Assembly (NCBI GenBank): GCA_035647075.1 | Contig: DASROF010000096.1 | Location: 1-6,039 of the forward strand | From: Gp6-AA40 sp035647075 | Lineage (GTDB): Bacteria > Acidobacteriota > Vicinamibacteria > Vicinamibacterales > UBA2999 | Direction: 5' to 3' | Length of the DNA stretch: 6,039 bases | Notes under the pieces: model-generated | The model's input: the letters and a program-made list of their open reading frames with translations, nothing else | Database searches by the model: none | What the model was told of the DNA's origin: nothing | Translations under genes and position numbers: made by a program | Shown: positions 1 to 5,329 of the stretch, piece by piece | How the letters are laid out: every line of letters begins with the position of its first letter | Position numbering within the stretch: position 1 is the first letter of the stretch

Positions 1-275
1 GCGTAGCCCATCCCCGCCCACCCGAGTCCGCACAACAGGCCGGCAGCGGTGATGAAGCCGCGTGGCCCGAGCCGATCGATGAACCAGCCATCCAGCGGCT
101 GCACCCACGTCTGAAAGAGGATGAACAGCGTGAAGGCGAACTGGATGTCGGGCAGCGCCCAACCCGTCCCCTGCCGGATCGGCTGGACGAACAACGTCCA
201 CGCGTACTGCAGGTTCGCGATCATGATCATCGCGGTAAGCGACGCAACGAGCTGGAACCAGCGATTGTTCAGCAT
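1..275 (-). CDS. oxlT: OxlT-like oxalate/formate antiporter (MFS), N-terminal part only
   Basis: This is the start of a major facilitator superfamily permease; the window edge cuts it after 91 codons. Family members such as OxlT of Oxalobacter formigenes exchange oxalate for formate across the inner membrane. Seen here: N-terminal NNRWFQLV, then a hydrophobic first helix (about residues 8-30) containing QYAWTLF. A second helix (about 43-60) contains QFAFTL. MFS motif A follows as GWFIDRLGPRG (residues 63-73), and a third helix starts near 74. NRWF, QY.WTL, AFTL, QP and G.F.D..GPR all match OxlT from memory. The ATG overlaps the TGA of the upstream reductase gene by one base (TGATG), and an AGGAGG lies 13 bases upstream, so translation is probably both coupled and independently initiated. 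Substrate is inferred from the family and from the neighbouring oxalyl-CoA synthetase; formate or another dicarboxylate is possible. Confidence 0.85.
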   Translation of the reverse strand, partial: MLNNRWFQLVASLTAMIMIANLQYAWTLFVQPIRQGTGWALPDIQFAFTLFILFQTWVQPLDGWFIDRLGPRGFITAAGLLCGLGWAGMGY

Positions 276-1282
276 CACCGTGCTACCGCCTCCTGCGGCG
301 CGGCCGCGAGACGCTCGCGGGATTCTCCGAGGAACTTTACACACGCGTAGACGGCGCTCGTCGACGGCATCGGCACGCCAAGCCGTTCACCCAGCTCGAC
401 GACGGCACCGACGACGGCTTCCACTTCCATCGGCCGGCCGGCCTCGTAGTCCTGGAGCATCGACGTCTTGTGCGCGCCGACTTTCTCGGCGCCAGCGATC
501 CGCTGATCGATGGTGATCGGCAGCTCGATGCCGAGCTTGGCGGCAACCGCCTCTGCCTCGACCATCACCGCACGCACCAGGCGCGATACCTGGGGGTGCC
601 GCGTCAACTGCTCGAGCGTGCCGCCGGTCAGCACGCTGATCGGATTCAGTGACGCGTTGCCAAGCAGCTTCACCCAGATCTCATGACGGATGCGCGTGGT
701 GATCGGGCATCTGAAGCCCGCAGCGGAGAGCGCCGCCGTCAGCGTGCGGATCCGCTCGGACTTCTCCCCGTTCGGCTCGCCGAAACTGATCCGATTGCCT
801 TCGGTATGGTGAATGACGCCTGGCTCGACGATGTCGGTGGCGAAGTACGCAAGCGAACCGACGACGCGGGCGTGCTCGATAGCGGCAGCGATGACGCCGC
901 CCGGATCCACTCGCTCGAGGCGAAGGCCATCCAGCTCGCCGCCGTGCCCCTGGAAGTACCACCACGGAATGCCGTTCTGCGTGCTGACGACCATCGTGTC
1001 CGCGCCGAAGAGCGGACGGAGCGACGGCGCCAGGCTGGTGAGGCTGTGTGCCTTCACCCCGAGGAACACCACATCCGCGACGCCAACCGTGGCGAGGTTG
1101 TCAGTCAGCTGCGGCCTGACGGTGAAGTCCTCTCCGTCGGCACTGACGACACGCAGCCCGCGCTCCTGCATCGCGCGCAGATGCGGTCCGCGCGCGAACA
1201 GCACCACGTCGGCGCCGGCATGAGCCAGCCGCGCGCCGATATAGCCGCCGATCGCACCAGCGCCGGCGATGACGATTCTCAC
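275..1282 (-). CDS. panE: PanE/ApbA-family reductase, candidate oxalyl-CoA reductase
   Basis: 335-residue NAD(P)H-dependent reductase of the 2-dehydropantoate 2-reductase family. Seen: N-terminal Rossmann motif GAGAIG (residues 7-12), VKAHS (76-80), STQNG (100-104), the helical-domain segment with K205 in WVKLLGNASLNP, and HKTSMLQDYEAGRPMEVEA (271-289). K205 and E286 align with the catalytic Lys and Glu of E. coli PanE. The GTG start at 1282 is chosen because the glycine-rich motif then begins at residue 7 and the start overlaps the synthetase stop by 4 bp (GTGA). No Shine-Dalgarno is visible, so translation is probably coupled. The classical role is ketopantoate reduction to pantoate for CoA synthesis. 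In Methylobacterium extorquens, however, a PanE-family enzyme (PanE2) was reported to be an oxalyl-CoA reductase making glyoxylate. Being sandwiched between an oxalyl-CoA synthetase and an oxalate antiporter makes that role likelier here; this is inference. The family call is firm, the substrate is not. Confidence 0.88.
   Translation of the reverse strand: MRIVIAGAGAIGGYIGARLAHAGADVVLFARGPHLRAMQERGLRVVSADGEDFTVRPQLTDNLATVGVADVVFLGVKAHSLTSLAPSLRPLFGADTMVVSTQNGIPWWYFQGHGGELDGLRLERVDPGGVIAAAIEHARVVGSLAYFATDIVEPGVIHHTEGNRISFGEPNGEKSERIRTLTAALSAAGFRCPITTRIRHEIWVKLLGNASLNPISVLTGGTLEQLTRHPQVSRLVRAVMVEAEAVAAKLGIELPITIDQRIAGAEKVGAHKTSMLQDYEAGRPMEVEAVVGAVVELGERLGVPMPSTSAVYACVKFLGESRERLAAAPQEAVAR
289..294 (-). 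promoter_or_regulatory. Ribosome-binding site of the oxlT-like gene
   Basis: AGGAGG on the minus strand, 13 bases before the ATG at 275. It lies inside the last codons of the upstream reductase gene. Its strength supports this ATG as the true start, although the spacing is slightly long. Confidence 0.6.
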
Positions 1283-2790
1283 TGCGGCTGGGTGGAGAAC
1301 GCTTGAGCCACGACACGGCGCTGGATTTTTCCGGTCGCCGTCCGGGGAATCGCGTCGGTGATGAAGATTTGCTTCGGCCGCTTGAAGTCCGCAAGCCGCT
1401 CGCGACAGAACGCGAGGATGTCTGCTTCCTTTGCCGTCTCGCCGTCTTTGAGCTTTACGGCCGCCGCCACCTCTTCGCCCCACGTCGCGTGCGGCGCTCC
1501 AAATGCAACGGCTTCCGCAATGGCGGGATGCGCCAGCAGCACCTCATCGATCTCGCGCGGCGAGATCTTCTCGCCACCGCGGTTGATCATCTCCTTCAGG
1601 CGGCCGGTCAACGACAGGTAGCCCTGCTCGTCGAGCGTGCCCTGGTCACCGGTGCGGAACCATTCACCGAAGAACGCGGTCGCGTTCGCCTCGGGATTGT
1701 TTTCGTACCCCTTCACCACGTTTGGTCCGCTGATGCAGACCTCGCCCCGCTCGCCGGTGGGCAGGACGTTGCCCTTCTCGTCACGGATACTGATGCCGAC
1801 CTGCGTGCCCGGACCGACCGATCCCGGTTTGCGCGCGGCCGGCGGCAGCGGGTTAGACGCCATCTGATGTGCGGCTTCGGTCATGCCGTACGCTTCGAGC
1901 ACCGGCGCCCCGAACGCCGCTTCCATGTCCGCCATCACCGGCGGCGGAAGGGCGGCGCTGCACGACCGGATGAAACGCAGGTTCTCAGCACCCGCAGGCC
2001 GCGACCCCTTTTCAGCGCGCGCCAGCAGCAGCTGGTGAATCGTCGGCACCGCCGAGTACCACGTCGCGCCGGTATCGCGCACCGTGCGCCAGAACGAGAG
2101 CGGGCTGAACTTCGCCGGCACAACGACCGTTCCGCCGGTGGCGAGTGTCGCCAGCGTGGATGCGACCAGCCCGTGCACATGAAAGAGCGGCATCACGCAC
2201 AGCGACACATCTTTCGCCGACAGCGCGTAGGTGGCCGCCACGTTGCCCGCGGAAATCGAGAGGTTCGCGTGCGACAGTGGCACGCGCTTCGGCCGCCCGG
2301 TGCTTCCGCTCGTATGCAGAATCAGCGCAACATCGTCCGCTCGCGGCCCTTCGTACGGCTGTCCACCCCTCTTCCCCTCGACGGTGATGTGGCCGTCAGC
2401 CGTCATGTCGACTGACAGGACCGGCACCTGACAGGCGGCGGCGGCGCGACGGGCGTCCTCCGCTCCCGTTGGCGGAAGCAGCAGGACCTTCGCGCTCGTG
2501 TCCTCGAGATAGAACTTGAACTCGTCTTCCTTGTATCCAGGGTTCAGCGGCGCGGCGGTCCCAGCCTCACCAGCGGCCAGGAAGGCAACGACGACCGGAA
2601 AACCGTTCGGGAAGGCCATCCCGACGCGGTCGCCGCGGCGAACGCCATGGGCGGCAAGGGCTTCGGCGACGCTCTTCACCTCGTCGCGAAACGCGCCGTA
2701 GCTGATGCGCAGATTCTGTTCAGGAAGGATGATCGCGGTCTGGTCTGCCGGGTTTGATGACAGCAGCCCGAGCAATGTCGTTGGGGGCAT
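1279..2790 (-). CDS. Oxalyl-CoA synthetase (AAE3/Pcs60-like AMP-forming acyl-CoA synthetase)
   Basis: 503-residue adenylate-forming enzyme that would convert oxalate, ATP and CoA to oxalyl-CoA, AMP and pyrophosphate in the cytoplasm. Seen: P-loop TSGSTGRPK (160-168), PLFHVHGL (201-208), A5 motif YGMTEA (301-306), TGD (380-382), GRLKEMINRGGEKISP (396-411) and the C-terminal catalytic lysine K488 in TATGKIQRR. Several long stretches closely match Arabidopsis AAE3, an oxalyl-CoA synthetase, from memory: APLN..Y..EEF.FYL, TWYSAVPTIHQ, LRFIRSCSA, FGAPVLEAYGMTEA.H.M.SNPLP, GPNV.KGY.NNPEAN and TGKIQRR.VAQ.F. These are more specific than general fatty-acid or 4-coumarate CoA ligase motifs. The ATG has TGGGAG 10 bases upstream. 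It is first in a minus-strand operon with the PanE-family reductase and the OxlT-like antiporter, which supports oxalate as substrate. Another short carboxylate remains possible. Confidence 0.9.
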   Translation of the reverse strand: MPPTTLLGLLSSNPADQTAIILPEQNLRISYGAFRDEVKSVAEALAAHGVRRGDRVGMAFPNGFPVVVAFLAAGEAGTAAPLNPGYKEDEFKFYLEDTSAKVLLLPPTGAEDARRAAAACQVPVLSVDMTADGHITVEGKRGGQPYEGPRADDVALILHTSGSTGRPKRVPLSHANLSISAGNVAATYALSAKDVSLCVMPLFHVHGLVASTLATLATGGTVVVPAKFSPLSFWRTVRDTGATWYSAVPTIHQLLLARAEKGSRPAGAENLRFIRSCSAALPPPVMADMEAAFGAPVLEAYGMTEAAHQMASNPLPPAARKPGSVGPGTQVGISIRDEKGNVLPTGERGEVCISGPNVVKGYENNPEANATAFFGEWFRTGDQGTLDEQGYLSLTGRLKEMINRGGEKISPREIDEVLLAHPAIAEAVAFGAPHATWGEEVAAAVKLKDGETAKEADILAFCRERLADFKRPKQIFITDAIPRTATGKIQRRVVAQAFSTQPQ

Positions 2791-2800
2791 AGAAGGGAAA

Positions 2801-2806
2801 CTCCCA
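2801..2806 (-). promoter_or_regulatory. Ribosome-binding site of the oxalyl-CoA synthetase gene
   Basis: TGGGAG on the minus strand, 10 bases before the ATG at 2790. The G-rich part can pair in a 4-bp hairpin with GGGA at 2795-2798, which is probably too weak to matter. Confidence 0.5.
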
Positions 2807-2825
2807 GGTTGATTAAAGGCCGCGA

Positions 2826-2854
2826 ATTATATCCCGCGACCCTTGCGGACCGAA
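2826..2854 (-). promoter_or_regulatory. Promoter of the oxalate operon
   Basis: On the minus strand a perfect TATAAT lies at 2831-2826. Seventeen bases further upstream is a poor -35, TTCGGT (2854-2849), inside the 13-bp palindrome. The start of transcription would be near 2819, giving a leader of roughly 30 bases before the ATG at 2790. The combination of a consensus -10 and a weak -35 on a dyad suggests control by a regulator. This is read by eye and untested. Confidence 0.55.
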
Positions 2855-2860
2855 TCGGTC
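2848..2860. promoter_or_regulatory. 13-bp palindrome, candidate shared operator between divergent promoters
   Basis: GACCGA-A-TCGGTC is a perfect 6-bp inverted repeat around one central base. It covers the expected -35 positions of both the minus-strand oxalate promoter and the plus-strand cys promoter. A bound protein could therefore affect both operons. The regulator is unknown and none is encoded in the window. A short GC-rich palindrome can also arise by chance. Confidence 0.45.
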
Positions 2861-2876
2861 GGTCTTAGGGTAGAAT
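2848..2876 (+). promoter_or_regulatory. Promoter of the cys leader and cysDNH
   Basis: TAGAAT at 2871-2876 matches the -10 consensus at five of six bases. A 17-base spacer places the -35 at 2848-2853 (GACCGA), which is poor and lies in the palindrome. Transcription would start near 2882-2886, at or within a few bases of the GTG of the leader ORF, so the mRNA would be leaderless or almost so. Read by eye. Confidence 0.5.
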
Positions 2877-2885
2877 CTCTAAACC

Positions 2886-2972
2886 GTGTTTCTCTCAAAC
2901 TGCTGCTGTACCTGCGCTTGTTGTAACAGGGCCCCATCGGTCCCGGCGCTGGACATGCAGCTATTTGGGTAA
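2886..2972 (+). CDS. Cysteine-rich leader peptide of the cysDNH attenuator
   Basis: 28-codon ORF with a GTG start and TAA stop; residues 5-14 read N-CCC-T-C-A-CC-N, so six of eight consecutive codons are cysteine. A TAA stop (2880-2882) is in frame just before the GTG, so no longer start is possible, and no usable start codon lies between the GTG and the cysteine run. No Shine-Dalgarno is visible, and the -10 box ends only nine bases upstream, which points to initiation at or near the 5' end. Three of the six Cys codons are TGT, while all 14 Cys codons of cysD, cysN and cysH are TGC. The tail (residues 15-28) shows no recognised motif. The inferred role is to sense charged tRNA-Cys: scarcity would stall the ribosome before the antiterminator region. 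A peptide function, such as metal binding, is a less likely alternative. Family homology cannot be judged at this length. Confidence 0.75.
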   Translation: MFLSNCCCTCACCNRAPSVPALDMQLFG

Positions 2973-3009
2973 TAACCAGAAACACCAAGAGCTGACACGA
3001 AGCCCGGGA
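2941..3009 (+). promoter_or_regulatory. Antiterminator structure of the cysteine attenuator
   Basis: Bases 2941-2950 (TCCCGGCGCT) pair with 3001-3009 (AGCCCGGGA): nine Watson-Crick pairs with C2947 bulged. Inside this, 2958-2968 pairs with 2985-2994: CAGCT with AGCTG, a bulged A2963, then TTTGG with CCAAG including one G-U pair. The 3' arm 3001-3009 is exactly the 5' arm of the terminator, so the two structures exclude each other. The leader-ORF stop (2970-2972) lies in the apical loop. A terminating ribosome would cover roughly 2955-2985 and break the inner stem. A ribosome stalled on the Cys codons (2901-2924) would leave both stems free. A small competing stem, 2929-2933 with 2939-2943, could form when no ribosome covers it. 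Confidence 0.7.
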
Positions 3010-3028
3010 CAAAATCCCGGGCTTTTTT
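3001..3028 (+). terminator. Intrinsic terminator in the cysDNH leader
   Basis: A perfect 9-bp stem, AGCCCGGGA (3001-3009) with TCCCGGGCT (3015-3023), has a CAAAA loop and runs into TTTTTT and a further TTTT. It lies upstream of cysD and downstream of the cys promoter in the same orientation, so it would end transcription before the operon unless disrupted. No gene ends here on the plus strand apart from the leader ORF, so it is an attenuator and not an ordinary end-of-gene terminator. Confidence 0.88.
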
Positions 3029-3037
3029 GTTTTGTAG

Positions 3038-3057
3038 GGCACCCCTTCAGGGGTGCC
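3038..3057 (+). repeat. 8-bp hairpin over the cysD ribosome-binding site
   Basis: GGCACCCC-TTCA-GGGGTGCC is a perfect 8-bp stem with a 4-base loop, nine bases after the terminator U-tract. The 3' arm contains AGGGGTG (3049-3055), the only plausible Shine-Dalgarno for the cysD ATG at 3066. Folding would hide it. It may be a translational control element, or a copy of a short interspersed hairpin repeat of this genome; the sequence alone cannot decide. Confidence 0.65.
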
Positions 3058-3065
3058 AGCATCCT

Positions 3066-4004
3066 ATGTCTACAGTGGCCTTATCCCCAGACGTGACGAC
3101 CGACCTGCGGCTCGACCACCTCCGCGCGCTGGAGGCCGAAAGCATCCACATCTTCCGGGAGGTGGTGGCTGAGTTCGAACGGCCGGTCATGCTCTACTCC
3201 ATCGGGAAGGACTCGTCCGTCCTGCTCCGCCTCGCACAGAAGGCGTTCTTTCCCGGTCCCATCCCGTTCCCGCTGCTCCACGTCGACACGACCTACAAGT
3301 TCAGAGAGATGATCGAGTTCCGCGATCAGATGGCGAAGGCCGTTGGCGCGCGTCTCATTGTCCACACGAACCAGGAAGCGATTGGTGACGGCACTCAGCC
3401 GTTCAAAGTCGGCACCCAGCGCTGCTGCGGACTGCTCAAGACCAAGGCGCTCCTCGACGGACTGGAATCGGGCAACTTCGACGCAGCCATCGGCGGCGCG
3501 CGCCGTGACGAGGAACGTTCACGCGCGAAGGAACGCGTCTTCTCGGTGCGCGATCCGAACGGTCAGTGGGATCCGAAGCGGCAGCGGCCCGAGCTCTGGA
3601 ATCTTCTCAACGGGAAGCTGCGTCCCGGTGAGAGCATCCGCGTTTTCCCGCTCTCGAACTGGACCGAGCTCGACGTCTGGCACTACATCGCCCTCGAGAA
3701 CATTCCGATCGTGCCGCTCTACTTCGCCCGGGAGCGTGAAGTCATCGTCCGCGGCAACTCGCTGATCGTCCAGGAGCAGCCGTTCGTCGTGACGATGCCA
3801 GGGGAGAAACCGCAGGTGGTGAAGTGCCGCATGCGCTCGCTTGGCTGCTCACCGTGCACCGGCGCGATTCGATCCGACGCCGATACGGTTCCCAAGATCA
3901 TCAATGAGCTCATCGCGACGCGCCAGTCGGAGCGGCAGCTGCGGATCATCGACCACGATCAGGACGGCTCGATGGAACTGAAGAAGCGCGAGGGCTACTT
4001 CTGA
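3066..4004 (+). CDS. cysD: Sulfate adenylyltransferase subunit 2 (CysD)
   Basis: 312 residues, close to the about 300 of E. coli CysD. It is the catalytic ATP pyrophosphatase subunit of ATP sulfurylase, which together with the GTPase CysN makes APS from sulfate and ATP in the cytoplasm. Seen: PP-loop SIGKDSS (45-51), LHVDTTYKF (71-79), GGARRDEERSRAKER (143-157), FPLSNWTELDVW (194-205), the R.LGCSPCTGA segment (257-267) and a C-terminal REGYF. All are hallmarks of CysD as opposed to CysH. The ATG at 3066 is preferred because it gives the normal length and the only Shine-Dalgarno candidate is AGGGGTG at 3049-3055; an upstream TTG extension would start in the terminator U-tract. The stop overlaps the cysN start by one base (TGATG). 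Expression is probably controlled by the upstream cysteine attenuator. Confidence 0.97.
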   Translation: MSTVALSPDVTTDLRLDHLRALEAESIHIFREVVAEFERPVMLYSIGKDSSVLLRLAQKAFFPGPIPFPLLHVDTTYKFREMIEFRDQMAKAVGARLIVHTNQEAIGDGTQPFKVGTQRCCGLLKTKALLDGLESGNFDAAIGGARRDEERSRAKERVFSVRDPNGQWDPKRQRPELWNLLNGKLRPGESIRVFPLSNWTELDVWHYIALENIPIVPLYFAREREVIVRGNSLIVQEQPFVVTMPGEKPQVVKCRMRSLGCSPCTGAIRSDADTVPKIINELIATRQSERQLRIIDHDQDGSMELKKREGYF

Positions 4005-5329
4005 TGGCGGTCTACGGGTCAGAAGCCAGCGGCCTGCTGCGCATCTGCACGGCTGGCAGCGTGGACGATGGGAAGAGCACGCTGATTGGACGGCTGCTGT
4101 ACGACTCGCAGTCAGTGTACGAGGATCAGGTCAGCTCGGTCGAAAAGGCGTCGAAGAACCGGAATGCGGGACCGATCGATTTTTCTCTGTTCACTGATGG
4201 CCTGCGGGCCGAGCGCGAGCAGGGGATCACGATCGATGTGGCGTATCGCTATTTCGCCACCGCGCGCCGGAAGTTCATCCTGGCGGATACGCCGGGCCAC
4301 GAGCAGTACACGCGGAATATGGCAACGGGCGCATCGACGGCGGACGTGGCGATCCTGCTGATCGACGCGCGCAATGGCGTGCGCGCGCAGTCGAAGCGCC
4401 ACGCACGCATCGCGCGGATGCTGGGGATCCAGGACTTCGTGCTCGCGATCAACAAGATGGATCTCGTGGACTACGACGTGGACGTCTTCGAGAAGATCCG
4501 CGAGGACTTCGACGAGTTCCTGGCGGGCGCGTCGGTCCACGCGATCCCGATGAGCGCGCTCAACGGGGACAACGTCATCACGCGCAGCGATCGAACGCCG
4601 TACTTCGACGGCCTGCCGCTGCTCGAGTACCTCGAGACCGTGCAGGTGCACCGCAACCTGCCGGCGGCACCGTTCCGCTTCCCCGTCCAGCTCGTCGTAC
4701 GGCCGGACCAGGATTTCCGCGGCTATGCCGGCCAGATCGCGTCGGGCATCATCCGTGTCGGCGATCGTGTGACCTCGTGGCCGTCGGGCACGTCAGCGCG
4801 CGTGACGCGAATCGTGACGTATGACGGCGATCTCGACATGGCCTTCGCGCCGATGTCCGTGACGCTGACGCTGGATCACGAGATCGATACCAGCCGCGGT
4901 GATGTGCTGACGCTCGAGCCAGCGTTCGTGGGTCAGAAGTTCGAAGCGGAAGTCGTCTGGATGGACGAGAAACCGCTCGACCCCGGCCGCGTGTATCTCC
5001 TCAAGCAGGGGACCCGAATGGTCACCGCGGAGGTGAATCACGCGCTGGTGCTGAACCAGATCGGGAGTGTACAAGTCTCGACCGCCCGGCCGATCGTCTT
5101 CGACCGTTACGCCGAGAGCCGCGGCACCGGCAGCTTCATCCTGATCGACCCGGGGACGCAGTTCACCTGCGGTGCCGGGATGATCACCGATCCGATTCGT
5201 GAGGCGACGCACCTGCAGGCGGCGCCGTTGACGTTCGCTGAACGGCTCGCCCACATGGCCAGGCGCGCCGACTCGGATGAAGAAGCCGCCGAGCTGATAC
5301 GGAAAGCCCTCGAGGAGATGTTGACATGA
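4004..5329 (+). CDS. cysN: Sulfate adenylyltransferase subunit 1, GTPase (CysN)
   Basis: 441-residue elongation-factor-like GTPase whose GTP hydrolysis drives APS formation by CysD. Seen: G1 GSVDDGKS (18-25), REQGITIDVAYRYF with the G2 threonine (71-84), G3 DTPGHEQYTRNM (95-106), G4 NKMD (150-153) and G5 SALNGDN (184-190). EF-Tu-like beta-barrel domains follow from about residue 215. The protein ends after an acidic helix, with no second P-loop domain, so it is CysN alone and not a CysNC fusion with APS kinase; it is shorter than E. coli CysN (475). The start overlaps cysD by one base, with GAGGG nine bases upstream; the stop overlaps cysH by four bases (ATGA). The lack of APS kinase fits the downstream APS reductase, which needs no PAPS. 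Confidence 0.97.
   Translation: MAVYGSEASGLLRICTAGSVDDGKSTLIGRLLYDSQSVYEDQVSSVEKASKNRNAGPIDFSLFTDGLRAEREQGITIDVAYRYFATARRKFILADTPGHEQYTRNMATGASTADVAILLIDARNGVRAQSKRHARIARMLGIQDFVLAINKMDLVDYDVDVFEKIREDFDEFLAGASVHAIPMSALNGDNVITRSDRTPYFDGLPLLEYLETVQVHRNLPAAPFRFPVQLVVRPDQDFRGYAGQIASGIIRVGDRVTSWPSGTSARVTRIVTYDGDLDMAFAPMSVTLTLDHEIDTSRGDVLTLEPAFVGQKFEAEVVWMDEKPLDPGRVYLLKQGTRMVTAEVNHALVLNQIGSVQVSTARPIVFDRYAESRGTGSFILIDPGTQFTCGAGMITDPIREATHLQAAPLTFAERLAHMARRADSDEEAAELIRKALEEMLT

Noticed and set aside
1283..1483. Possible 67-residue N-terminal extension of the PanE-family reductase to a start at 1483
   Set aside because: It is arginine-rich, low-quality sequence wholly inside the synthetase gene; the Rossmann GxGxxG motif begins seven residues after the GTG at 1282, as expected for the family.
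1303..2415. 370-codon open frame on the plus strand, and a 207-codon one at 683-1306
   Set aside because: Both lie antisense to well-recognised genes, are rich in Arg/His/Ala as typical GC-rich shadow frames, and show no family motif.
2821..2838. CGCG ... CGCG inverted repeat around the minus-strand -10 box
   Set aside because: Four-base self-complementary GC arms are expected by chance at this base composition.
2880..3000. SAM riboswitch or other metabolite riboswitch before cysD
   Set aside because: I see no SAM-I, SAM-II or SAM-IV conserved core or kink-turn pattern; the Cys-codon ORF plus mutually exclusive stems explains the region better.
2827..3042. 71-codon minus-strand open frame in the intergenic region
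   Set aside because: It runs through the terminator, antiterminator and leader ORF on the opposite strand, has no ribosome-binding site, and no recognisable protein features.
3027..3065. Upstream TTG start adding 13 residues to CysD
   Set aside because: The TTG lies in the terminator U-tract with no ribosome-binding site, and the added residues are encoded by the hairpin at 3038-3057.
4112..4651. 179-codon minus-strand open frame within cysN, and a 199-codon one at 4793-5392
   Set aside because: They are antisense to unambiguous CysN motifs and have shadow-frame composition.
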